DNA from: Actinomycetota bacterium
Lineage (GTDB): Bacteria; Actinomycetota; Actinomycetes; Nanopelagicales; Nanopelagicaceae
DNA: 9,188 bases
Direction: 5' to 3'
NCBI GenBank assembly: GCA_009697555.1
Contig: WLQV01000026.1
Coordinates: forward strand, 1-9,188
Both the position numbers and the translations under genes were made by a program. The number at the start of each line of letters is the position of its first letter. Within the stretch, counting starts at the first letter, position 1. Below, piece by piece: positions 1 through 6,293 of the stretch. The notes beneath the pieces were generated by a model, which worked only from the letters and a program-made list of their open reading frames with translations, searched no databases and was not told where the DNA came from.

Positions 1-1
1 A

Positions 2-463
2 AAAGAGAGTTACACCTGCGTGCAATCAGGAAAGAAATTGGTTTGGGCCAAGCAGTCAGCAAAACCATCACCTCAACCAGCTAGCGTTGAGCCGAGTCGG
101 AACCCACCTGCCGCGACATCTCCTCGTAATGTGTACACACCACCACCTGAAGAATTTGCCGTTGCTAAGAGTGTGAATCTGAAACTTAATCAACCAATCT
201 CAGTGAGTAGTCCTTCGTTTAGTAATCCCTCGCGTGGTTACATACTTATACGTCGCGAAGATGGAGTTATCGCATTTAGCAACAACTGCACCCACTTGGG
301 GCGTGAGGTAGAAATCTCTGGTTCGCAATTAGTTTGCTATGCACATGGGTCTTACTTTGATGCGAAGACGGGCAAACCGACTCAGGGTCCAGCAACTAGA
401 AACTTGATTACATTGCCCATAACAGAGAGAGATGGCACCATCTTCGTTATTGATGCGCCTTAG
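2..463 (+). CDS. Rieske [2Fe-2S] domain protein, 5' partial, probably exported
   Basis: A Rieske-type iron-sulfur protein, presumably an electron carrier; its partner is not visible. Counting from the GTG at 20, the cluster motif is C90-T-H92 and C106-Y-A-H109 with 13 residues between, the usual Rieske spacing, followed by a G-S-Y-F-D and G-P-A stretch. The two extra cysteines that form the disulfide in cytochrome bc1-type Rieske proteins are absent (R95 and A108), so this is the ferredoxin-like or low-potential kind. Residues about 12-45 are rich in Pro, Ser and Ala and look like a linker. The frame stays open to the left edge and reads K-E-S-Y-T-C just before the GTG. That gives C-V-Q-S-G-K-K-L-V-W, which resembles a motif I know from exported acI actinobacterial proteins. 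I therefore think the real start, with a signal peptide or anchor, lies upstream. The domain call is firm; location and start are inferred. It converges on the next gene and is probably not part of the sugar cluster. Confidence 0.85.
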   Translation, partial: KESYTCVQSGKKLVWAKQSAKPSPQPASVEPSRNPPAATSPRNVYTPPPEEFAVAKSVNLKLNQPISVSSPSFSNPSRGYILIRREDGVIAFSNNCTHLGREVEISGSQLVCYAHGSYFDAKTGKPTQGPATRNLITLPITERDGTIFVIDAP

Positions 464-489
464 AGTTCATTCACCCCCTATTACCGCGC

Positions 490-1227
490 TCAGATACCTA
501 TTACTTCACCCGTGATGTTGGCTGATTCGGGCGATGCAAGGAATGACACCACGCGAGCCACATCCTCTGCGCTTACTAATCCCTTTGGTGTTGAAGTCTG
601 ACGTTTCTCTAGCTCATCGGCAGAGGCATGACCTAGATACTTTTTGTAATTTGCATCGTTGCTATGAAAAAGTTCAGTATCAATCGTGGTTGGAGAAACC
701 GAGTTAGCAGTGATTCCATCTTTGCGGAATGAGATGGCAGAACTTTTAGTCAGTGAATGTTGTGCCGCTTTGGCCGCTTGATAATGCGAAGTAAATTCAC
801 TTGCGCCTTGGCCCATGGCCGACACAATATTTACAATTCTTCCGTATTTGTGTTTTTGCATAAGTAGCACAGCAGCTTGAGTACATAACAAAGTGGCAAC
901 AACATGAACTTCTAAGAGCGATCTTAGGTCAGCTTCAGTTGTCTCCATTATTGGCTTAACTAAAAGATGTCCCGCGTTATTGACTAAAATTGCGACTTGT
1001 AAATTGAGTTCACTTATTTCCTTGAACATCGATGTCACATCGCTAGCCACTGTTACATCTCCAACATAAATACTTCCTTGACCATTAATAGCATCTAGAG
1101 TCTGTGTGAGGCGGTCTTTAGTACGCCCAATAAGTGCGACGTGATAACCATCATTTGCTAGCGCAATTGCAGTTGCACGGCCAATTCCACTTCCCGCGCC
1201 AGTAACAATTGCCAACTGCTTACTCAT
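490..1227 (-). CDS. Short-chain dehydrogenase/reductase (FabG-like) with shortened C-terminus
   Basis: A classical SDR oxidoreductase using NAD(P)(H). In the 245-residue form it shows T-G-A-G-S-G-I-G at about 9-16 (cofactor loop), N-N-A-G at 83-86, catalytic S136, and Y149-x-x-x-K153, with the Ser 13 residues before the Tyr as usual. I start at the ATG at 1227, not the in-frame ATG at 1242. The upstream gene's TGA overlaps the 1227 ATG (TGATG), and a GGGAG lies 8 bases ahead of it, whereas the 1242 start would put that GGGAG inside the coding region. The C-terminus stops at G-E-V-I-G-I, lacking the D/N-G-G tail most SDRs carry after this strand. It is last in the M81-SDR-SDR operon. A role as aldose or other polyol/sugar dehydrogenase feeding the galactonate route is plausible from context, but the substrate cannot be read from the sequence. 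Confidence 0.9.
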   Translation of the reverse strand: MSKQLAIVTGAGSGIGRATAIALANDGYHVALIGRTKDRLTQTLDAINGQGSIYVGDVTVASDVTSMFKEISELNLQVAILVNNAGHLLVKPIMETTEADLRSLLEVHVVATLLCTQAAVLLMQKHKYGRIVNIVSAMGQGASEFTSHYQAAKAAQHSLTKSSAISFRKDGITANSVSPTTIDTELFHSNDANYKKYLGHASADELEKRQTSTPKGLVSAEDVARVVSFLASPESANITGEVIGI

Positions 1228-1991
1228 CAGAGCATCTCCCATCCGCCATCGACCATGATCGATTGTCCGGTGATAAATGATGATGCAGGTGTGGCAAGGA
1301 ATGCGACGAGATCTGCAACAGCGCTCGGTTGTCCGCGATATTTTAGTGCTTGATTGGCAATCATCTTTCGGTCTAACTCTGCTTGATCACCATAAGCAGA
1401 TTCATCTGGAGTTTGAATCGCACCAGGAATAATGGAATTGACTCGAATATTCTCTTCGCCGAGTTCGCGAGCGAGCACACGTGTAAAGCCAAGTACGCCA
1501 GCTTTCGCTGATGTGTAGTGAATGTTGCCTGCCATACCGATAAGTGCCCGGATGGAGGAGATATTTATGATGCTGCGATTGCCACTCTTGGTACAGGTTG
1601 AGTGAAATTCGCGAGAAGTAAGAAACATTCCCTTGAGATTTGTGGCAAGTACTCGGTCCCATTCCTCCGGTGTAATTTCTAACCAATTAGGACTGCCAGC
1701 AACTGCTGTTGCAGCGTTATTTACCAAGACAGATGGTGAGCCTAATCGAGAAACGACCTCTGCAAATAGTTGTTTAACACTCTCTTGCTTGGAGACATCG
1801 CCTTGAATCGCAATTGCAGCACCGCTCTGCGAAATTGATTCGGCAAGTTGCTGAGCATCTTTTGCTTCGGAATCTGCAAAATAGTTGATCGCGACTGCAA
1901 AACCAGTTTCTGCCAATTTCTTCGCTGTGGCGGCGCCGAGATTTCTTGCCGCCCCTGTAATTACCGCGACTGGTTGATCAATTTTAGTCAC
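1227..1991 (-). CDS. Short-chain dehydrogenase/reductase, sugar dehydrogenase-like
   Basis: A 254-residue classical SDR. It has T-G-A-A-R-N-L-G at 12-19, N-N-A-A at 91-94 (usual NNAG), N118 in the helix, S146, Y159-x-x-x-K163, P-G at 189-190, and a complete tail I-T-G-Q-S-I-M-V-D-G-G. Length and motifs are normal for a single-domain NAD(P)-dependent enzyme. The start is a GTG at 1991 that overlaps the end of the M81 gene by 8 bases and is preceded by a strong GGAGG six bases away. It is the middle gene of a three-gene operon next to dgoK and dgoA. Oxidation of D-galactose or a related aldose to the lactone is the natural guess, because many aldose 1-dehydrogenases are SDRs. That is inference; a generic reductase or glucose-dehydrogenase-like activity cannot be excluded. 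Confidence 0.92.
   Translation of the reverse strand: MTKIDQPVAVITGAARNLGAATAKKLAETGFAVAINYFADSEAKDAQQLAESISQSGAAIAIQGDVSKQESVKQLFAEVVSRLGSPSVLVNNAATAVAGSPNWLEITPEEWDRVLATNLKGMFLTSREFHSTCTKSGNRSIINISSIRALIGMAGNIHYTSAKAGVLGFTRVLARELGEENIRVNSIIPGAIQTPDESAYGDQAELDRKMIANQALKYRGQPSAVADLVAFLATPASSFITGQSIMVDGGWEML
1236..1240 (-). promoter_or_regulatory. Ribosome binding site deciding the start of the downstream SDR
   Basis: GGGAG read on the minus strand, 8 bases ahead of the ATG at 1227. It sits in the last codons of the preceding SDR gene, and the stop and start share one base (TGATG), which suggests translational coupling. Confidence 0.7.
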
Positions 1992-3489
1992 TGCTCACCT
2001 CCGCAAGATCTCCCGCAAAATCATCCAAACCAATCATGGGGCGGGGCACTTTATAGAAATTCAATTTCTTAACATCAGGTGTAGTTGGTCCATCGAGATT
2101 GAGCGAGAAGGTTTCACCATAACGTCCAGCAAATCCTGACTTAAAGAGCAGTGGTGAGCGGACATGCACGATGGTGCATTTATCGAGATCAATTCCAGCA
2201 ACCTCATAGCCCGCAGGATCAAATGTTGTTGTTGCACTCTCTGAGACTAAAATTTGAACTTTATTTTTACTTTCCAGAAGTACCCAGCGACCAATTGAAA
2301 CTACTTGGCCAGTCATAGCTGGACCGGTGAGCACAACAGGGGTTTCGCCCTTGTTGAGAAGTTTTGCAATTACAGCAACTGGTTTGCCCCAACGTGGATC
2401 GATAGTGAATCCCAGTGAGACCGAGACTTCCTCGCCAATTGACTTTGAGTAAGCCTTATCAACTGCAGGTGCATCAACAACGGTGCAGGCACTGACAATT
2501 TCGCTGCCGTAATTAACAAGGGATGCAATTACACGGGAATCATCACCAGTTGAGCCGCCAGATGGTGCATCTGAGGATTGAGAAATAAGTTGCATCTTCC
2601 CCTTGTAGCCCTTAATCGCATGAGAAATTGCATCCTCTACTGAGTAAAGAGTGGCTTGAAATTCTTTATGAATCTTCCAGAGTGCCTTGCGAATTATCTC
2701 AGCACACTCATTAGCGCGTGCAAAATTGCCAGAGTGAACCACGGTGATTCCAAATCCGACTTCTGCTACATCTATCCAGGGCTGAACTGGGAAGAGTGAG
2801 ATATCCAAAATCTCGTTATCGATGAGGGAGTCGGCTAATTCACGAATCTGTAGAAGTGGTTGATCGCTAGTGCCCATTGTTTCGGCGGGAATAATCATAT
2901 TGAGCTTCTTGAGCGCAGTGCCCAATCTGCGATTATTAGTAAGCAATTGCTGCATTAAATCTGCAGCGCGTCGACCGGTATCGCCTTGATCGATGTGTGG
3001 GTAAGTGCGAAATCCAATGAGCGCATCGGATGCAGCAACGATGCGGCGCGAAGGATTTCCGTGGAGATCGTGCGTGACAACGATTGGCACATCGGGGCCA
3101 ACTATTTCCCGGGCAAATTCAGTGATGTGCGCATCGGTGTGATCATCGCTTTCGTTAATCAGCGCACCGTGCAGATTAAGTATGAGTCCATCTAGCTTTC
3201 CAGCTGTGAGCAACTCTTCCTTTAGTAAAGCTTTCATCTTCGCTAATTCATTATCAAGAAATATTCCACCAGACATCGCCCACGCCCGCATCAGTGGAAT
3301 CGCATCAAAGCCATGTGTGCGCAGCTGCGCCAAACTTCCAGCAACTTCAATATTCATCCCATGAGATTTTCTATCAGCATCGGCGCCGAGCCAGATTCCT
3401 TGAATTTCAAAATCGTGCATCGTGGTGCGATTTGCGGCAAAAGTATTTGTCTCTTGGATGATGCTCGCGACGCCCACTCGTTTAGCCAT
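1984..3489 (-). CDS. M81 family (MlrC/microcystinase C-like) metallopeptidase-type protein
   Basis: A 501-residue protein of the MlrC family, with an N-terminal metal-binding domain and the C-terminal MlrC domain. In this numbering the likely metal or catalytic residues are E13 (Q-E-T-N-T-F), H107 (L-H-G-A-L), D141 and H143 (D-L-H-G-N), and H165 (Y-P-H-I-D). Their spacings of 94, 34, 2 and 22 equal those of E56, H150, D184, H186 and H208, which I recall for the microcystin-degrading MlrC of Sphingomonas. I chose the ATG at 3489 because the longer frame, starting at 3552, would only read the antisense of dgoK. There is no good Shine-Dalgarno, but a TATCTT box sits where a leaderless start needs it. 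It heads the operon with the two SDRs. Family members often lie in sugar or peptide uptake clusters with unknown substrates; microcystin is only one possibility, and a hydrolase for a sugar-derived amide or lactone is equally open. Confidence 0.9.
   Translation of the reverse strand: MAKRVGVASIIQETNTFAANRTTMHDFEIQGIWLGADADRKSHGMNIEVAGSLAQLRTHGFDAIPLMRAWAMSGGIFLDNELAKMKALLKEELLTAGKLDGLILNLHGALINESDDHTDAHITEFAREIVGPDVPIVVTHDLHGNPSRRIVAASDALIGFRTYPHIDQGDTGRRAADLMQQLLTNNRRLGTALKKLNMIIPAETMGTSDQPLLQIRELADSLIDNEILDISLFPVQPWIDVAEVGFGITVVHSGNFARANECAEIIRKALWKIHKEFQATLYSVEDAISHAIKGYKGKMQLISQSSDAPSGGSTGDDSRVIASLVNYGSEIVSACTVVDAPAVDKAYSKSIGEEVSVSLGFTIDPRWGKPVAVIAKLLNKGETPVVLTGPAMTGQVVSIGRWVLLESKNKVQILVSESATTTFDPAGYEVAGIDLDKCTIVHVRSPLLFKSGFAGRYGETFSLNLDGPTTPDVKKLNFYKVPRPMIGLDDFAGDLAEVSSD
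1998..2002 (-). promoter_or_regulatory. Strong Shine-Dalgarno supporting a GTG start
   Basis: GGAGG on the minus strand, six bases ahead of the GTG at 1991 and lying inside the last codons of the M81 gene. It fixes the GTG as the SDR start and the 8-base overlap as real. Confidence 0.8.
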
Positions 3490-3495
3490 GTCAGA

Positions 3496-3501
3496 AAGAT
3501 A
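3496..3501 (-). promoter_or_regulatory. Putative -10 box for leaderless M81 gene
   Basis: TATCTT on the minus strand (TAnnnT pattern), with exactly six bases between it and the ATG at 3489, so transcription would start at or next to the A of the ATG. No Shine-Dalgarno precedes this start. No convincing -35 box is seen. Confidence 0.5.
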
Positions 3502-3506
3502 CTTGT

Positions 3507-3512
3507 TAGGCT
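3507..3512 (+). promoter_or_regulatory. Putative -10 box for leaderless dgoK
   Basis: TAGGCT (TAnnnT pattern) with six bases between it and the GTG at 3519, the spacing expected for leaderless mRNA. The same hexamer recurs in the promoter ahead of the dehydratases at 5074-5079. An AGG inside it, 8 bases before the GTG, could alternatively serve as a weak ribosome binding site. Confidence 0.5.
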
Positions 3513-3518
3513 CACCCT

Positions 3519-4409
3519 GTGACCATACGTATCGGCCTCGATTGGGGCACATCTTCGCTGCGCGCCTGGCGAATTGCAGATGGCCAAATCACCGACGCTC
3601 GACAATTTCCACTCGGTGTGCGAAAGATCGCAGCCGGCACTCATGCCCAAGTTCTTCACGAACATATTGGTGACTGGATTAATGAAGCCGAGATCATTAT
3701 CGGAGCTGGAATGGTTGGGTCGACTTTTGGTTGGTATGAAGTTCCTTATCTAGAGATGCCCCTTGGCTTAGATGACATTTGCAGTAAAGCAGTTGAGGTA
3801 CCAAATGGAATTAAACGTAGCGATCGCAGCACTTTGCCGGTAAAGATTATCTCTGGCGTAAAGAAGAATTCTGCTGGCGAATTTGATGTTATGCGCGGTG
3901 AGGAATCACAAGTTTTATCACTCGGGATCGAAGAAGGAACGGTAGTTCTACCTGGAACGCATAGTAAGTGGATTGCAATCAAGGGCGGAAAGATTGTTGA
4001 TTTTCGAAGTTATTTCACGGGCGAGCTTTTCAACCTCTTAGTAAAAGAGAGTTCAATTACGCAGGCAATTTCTGAGGGAAAACATACAAAGACTCTTGGT
4101 AATGAAGCATTTATTGCAGCGCTCAAAACTCCAGGTAGCGAGCTCACACATGAAATCTTTGCGACCCGTGCCCGTTGGTTAATGGGTGGAAAAATTGATG
4201 ACAATCGCGAGCATCTCTCTGGCTTGATTATTGGAGCTGAAATTCAAGCGGCGATCACGCACTTCAGAGATAAGCATGTGCACATCATCGCAAACGTTGA
4301 ACTTGCTGATATTTACGAGAAAGCGCTGGCGGAATTTGGAATTTCCGCCACGAAAATTGCTGACTCCCTTACGCTTAAGGTCTTCAACCGCACTGCAGAA
4401 CTGGCATAA
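3519..4409 (+). CDS. dgoK: 2-dehydro-3-deoxygalactonokinase (DgoK)
   Basis: Phosphorylates 2-dehydro-3-deoxy-D-galactonate with ATP to the 6-phosphate in the cytoplasm, the third step of the De Ley-Doudoroff route. At 296 residues it is close to the E. coli enzyme. Family blocks in order: D8-W-G-T-S-S-L-R-A-W (phosphate loop), G-A-G-M-V-G-S with G-W and P-Y nearby (63-77), M-R-G-E-E-S-Q (125-131), L-P-G-T-H-S-K-W (144-151), D-F-R-S-Y-F-T-G-E-L-F (161-171), and L-S-G-L-I-I-G-A-E-I (233-242). Near the end, where E. coli DgoK reads V-A-G-T-S-L, this protein reads I-A-N-V-E-L (257-262), so the glycine of the adenosine motif is missing. The start is GTG, 29 bases from the divergent M81 start, probably leaderless. 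The aldolase gene follows after 8 bases. Confidence 0.93.
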   Translation: MTIRIGLDWGTSSLRAWRIADGQITDARQFPLGVRKIAAGTHAQVLHEHIGDWINEAEIIIGAGMVGSTFGWYEVPYLEMPLGLDDICSKAVEVPNGIKRSDRSTLPVKIISGVKKNSAGEFDVMRGEESQVLSLGIEEGTVVLPGTHSKWIAIKGGKIVDFRSYFTGELFNLLVKESSITQAISEGKHTKTLGNEAFIAALKTPGSELTHEIFATRARWLMGGKIDDNREHLSGLIIGAEIQAAITHFRDKHVHIIANVELADIYEKALAEFGISATKIADSLTLKVFNRTAELA

Positions 4410-4412
4410 GGA
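4408..4412 (+). promoter_or_regulatory. Ribosome binding site of dgoA, overlapping the dgoK stop
   Basis: AAGGA begins inside the dgoK TAA and lies 5 bases before the ATG at 4418. It favours that ATG over the in-frame ATG at 4412, which would have no room for a ribosome binding site. Confidence 0.65.
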
Positions 4413-4417
4413 TGGTT

Positions 4418-5044
4418 ATGACAATCGAAGCTCGCCTCACAAGTAATTTCGCCAAAGTTCCAGTCGTTGCAATTCTGCGCGGGATAACTCCAGAGTCAGC
4501 GCTGGAATTTGGCCAAGCGTTAGTTGCAGGTGGAATTAACGTTATTGAAGTACCGCTCAATAGTCCGGAACCATTTACAAGTATCGAAATTTTACGCAAA
4601 GGGCTCAGTCCAGATGTAGTTGTAGGTGCTGGCACTGTTCTTTCGGTCAGCGATGTTGAAGCGGTTGCTCAAGCTGGTGGCGAAATTGCGGTAAGTCCTA
4701 ATTGCAATGAAAAAGTAATCAAACGCGCTATCGAACTCGGATTGGTCCCGATGCCAGGTGCGGCAACAGTTTCAGAGAGTCTCACTGCTTACGACTGTGG
4801 CGCACGCTACATAAAACTCTTTCCCTACTCCTTGCTCGGTGCAGGATATTTAAGTGCACTCAAATCTGTCGCGCCGAAAGATATGAAATTTATCCCAGTA
4901 GGTGGGATTTCACTCGATGATATTGCTGCTGTAATCAAACTTGGCGTCAGCGCTGTTGGCTTGGGAAATTCACTTTTTGATGCCACTGTCTCAATCGATG
5001 ACTTTAAGAAAAGAATTTCAAAAATAACCGCGCAGTACTCCTGA
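4418..5044 (+). CDS. dgoA: 2-dehydro-3-deoxy-6-phosphogalactonate aldolase (DgoA)
   Basis: A class I aldolase of the KDPG/KDPGal family that splits 2-dehydro-3-deoxy-6-phosphogalactonate into pyruvate and glyceraldehyde 3-phosphate. It is 208 residues (E. coli DgoA has 205), a single TIM barrel. R21 (I-L-R-G-I-T-P), E44 (V-I-E-V-P-L-N-S-P) and the Schiff-base lysine K133 (Y-I-K-L-F-P) are present; the E-to-K distance of 89 equals that of E. coli DgoA (E37, K126). V161 in P-V-G-G-I matches V154 of DgoA, where KDPG aldolase Eda has Thr. I recall this residue as a determinant of galacto versus gluco preference, so the DgoA call is better than Eda. The start at 4418 is chosen from the ribosome binding site. 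It is co-transcribed with dgoK; a separate promoter follows it. Confidence 0.93.
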   Translation: MTIEARLTSNFAKVPVVAILRGITPESALEFGQALVAGGINVIEVPLNSPEPFTSIEILRKGLSPDVVVGAGTVLSVSDVEAVAQAGGEIAVSPNCNEKVIKRAIELGLVPMPGAATVSESLTAYDCGARYIKLFPYSLLGAGYLSALKSVAPKDMKFIPVGGISLDDIAAVIKLGVSAVGLGNSLFDATVSIDDFKKRISKITAQYS

Positions 5045-5050
5045 ATACTC

Positions 5051-5079
5051 TTGAAGTGAAAGTGTGGCTCGCGTAGGCT
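5051..5079 (+). promoter_or_regulatory. Putative promoter of the tandem dehydratase genes
   Basis: TTGAAG at 5051-5056 and TAGGCT at 5074-5079, separated by exactly 17 bases, in the 62-base gap between dgoA and the first dehydratase. A start about 7 bases after the -10 would give a leader of roughly 20 bases that carries the ribosome binding site. AAAGTG (5059-5064) and CACTTT (5090-5095) form a 6-base inverted repeat flanking the -10 and the inferred start site, a possible operator. Confidence 0.6.
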
Positions 5080-5095
5080 CTCGTTAAATCACTTT

Positions 5096-5101
5096 AAGGA
5101 G
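5096..5101 (+). promoter_or_regulatory. Strong Shine-Dalgarno of the first dehydratase gene
   Basis: AAGGAG, five bases before the ATG at 5107. It is the best ribosome binding site on the plus strand of this window and suggests high expression of the dehydratase, unlike the weak or absent site at dgoK. Confidence 0.8.
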
Positions 5102-5106
5102 CCACC

Positions 5107-6291
5107 ATGAAAGTCACTAAATTTGAACTCTTCTTCGTCGCCCATCGTTGGTTGTTCCTTAAAATTGAAACAGATGAAGGTATTACCGGTTGGGGCGAAC
5201 CAGTTCTTGAAGGTAAGGCGCTCACGGTTGCGGCCGCAGTAGATGAATTAATGGACCACGTTATTGGTCGCGATCCAATGCAGATCGAACGTTTATGGCA
5301 GCGCATGATGAAGGGTGGCTTCTATCGCGGCGGAAATATTCTTAACTCCGCTATTGCAGGTATTGATCAAGCTCTTTGGGATATTGCAGGAAAGAAATTA
5401 GGAGTACCGGTTCACCAACTACTTGGTGGTCATGTGCGCGATCGAGTTCGGATTTATGGCCACATTGGTGGCGGTGGCGTTAAAGAGGCCTACCAACACA
5501 ATGCGCTAGAAACTGACATCGGTGCACTCATCGAGAGCGCGGACATTCAAATGGAGCGCGGTCTCACTGCGTTGAAGTGGGCGCCATCTGAAGGTCTAGA
5601 ACATATTGATTCTGCCGAAACAATGAAGAACATTGTGAAGCGAGTAGAAGCAGTTCGCGCCCACGTTGGCGACAAGATTGATCTCTGCCTCGATTTCCAT
5701 GGTCGTTTCAGCTTGGCAATGGCGCGCAGAATTTTCCCATTGCTTGAGCCATTGAATTTGATGTTCATCGAAGAGCCTGTACTTCCTGAGTACACCGAGC
5801 ACTTTGATTTAATTGTGCGTTCAACATCAACACCAATTGCTACTGGCGAGCGCCTCTTCTCTCGCCAAGAGTTCGCAAATGTATTGCGCAGCGGTATTGC
5901 CGTTGCCCAGCCCGATGTTTCCCACGCTGGTGGTATCTCTGAAACTCGCCGTATTGCAGCGATGGCAGAGACTTACAACGTGGACATTGCACCCCATTGC
6001 CCACTCGGCCCAATTGCCTTGGCTTCGTGCTTGCAAGTGGACTTTGCAACACCTAACTTCCAGATTCAAGAACAAATTCTTGGTCTGGGTCATGGCAACA
6101 ATGGCTCACTCATGAAGTACCTTGTTGACTACAGCCCGCTTGAGGCAAAGCATGGTTACATCGAATTGATGACTAAGCCTGGTCTTGGTATTGATGTTGA
6201 TGAAGCTGCAGTTCGTGAGGCAGCAGAAGTTGGTCATCGTTGGCGTGGACCTGAATGGGTTCACCGTGATGGTTCATTGGCGGAGTGGTAA
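5107..6291 (+). CDS. Galactonate dehydratase-type enolase-superfamily enzyme, copy 1
   Basis: A sugar-acid dehydratase of the mandelate racemase subgroup of the enolase superfamily, expected to turn D-galactonate or a close aldonate into the 2-dehydro-3-deoxy acid with Mg2+. It has 394 residues; E. coli DgoD has 382. The capping domain begins W-L-F-L-K-I-E-T-D-E-G-I with W-G-E-P after it, as in DgoD. Barrel residues: D196-F-H198, E222 (I-E-E-P-V), E248 (G-E-R) as metal ligands with H198 as acid; H297 (A-P-H-C-P-L-G-P) as base; E322 (Q-E-Q). This D-x-H/E/E/H set matches DgoD. Residues about 121-155 are longer than in DgoD and differ from copy 2, so substrates such as fuconate or another C6/C5 aldonate remain possible. 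It has its own promoter and a strong ribosome binding site; copy 2 follows after 2 bases. Confidence 0.88.
   Translation: MKVTKFELFFVAHRWLFLKIETDEGITGWGEPVLEGKALTVAAAVDELMDHVIGRDPMQIERLWQRMMKGGFYRGGNILNSAIAGIDQALWDIAGKKLGVPVHQLLGGHVRDRVRIYGHIGGGGVKEAYQHNALETDIGALIESADIQMERGLTALKWAPSEGLEHIDSAETMKNIVKRVEAVRAHVGDKIDLCLDFHGRFSLAMARRIFPLLEPLNLMFIEEPVLPEYTEHFDLIVRSTSTPIATGERLFSRQEFANVLRSGIAVAQPDVSHAGGISETRRIAAMAETYNVDIAPHCPLGPIALASCLQVDFATPNFQIQEQILGLGHGNNGSLMKYLVDYSPLEAKHGYIELMTKPGLGIDVDEAAVREAAEVGHRWRGPEWVHRDGSLAEW
5275..5333 (+). repeat. 59-bp perfect repeat, copy 1 (within dehydratase 1)
   Basis: Identical base for base to 6462-6520, at the same codon positions of the second dehydratase (offset 1187). 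It encodes the stretch ending in G-F-Y-R-G-G. Third positions are conserved here although they differ freely in neighbouring parts of the two genes. Confidence 0.9.
6282..6285 (+). promoter_or_regulatory. Ribosome binding site of the second dehydratase gene
   Basis: GGAG inside the last codons of copy 1, eight bases before the ATG at 6294. It favours this ATG over the in-frame GTG at 6285, which lies within the site. Confidence 0.65.
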
Positions 6292-6293
6292 AG

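Noticed and set aside
463..500. Frameshift explaining the missing tail of the last SDR
   Set aside because: No reading frame past the stop gives the expected D/N-G-G tail, so a simple one-base error does not restore it.
3490..3552. Extended N-terminus of the M81 protein starting at 3552
   Set aside because: The extra 21 residues are the antisense of the dgoK start, and the family block begins only at M-A-K-R-V-G-V. The ATG at 3489 has a fitting -10 box.
4418..5044. Eda (KDPG aldolase) as the identity of the aldolase
   Set aside because: Val in P-V-G-G-I where Eda has Thr, and direct linkage to dgoK, favour DgoA.
5059..5095. AAAGTG/CACTTT inverted repeat as an intrinsic terminator of dgoA
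   Set aside because: The stem is only 6 bases with a 25-base loop and no T-run follows; it is kept only as a possible operator.
5547..6115. Overlapping and antisense open frames inside the dehydratases and other genes
   Set aside because: They follow the codon pattern of the real genes, lack ribosome binding sites and family features, and occur in both paralogues as expected for shadows.
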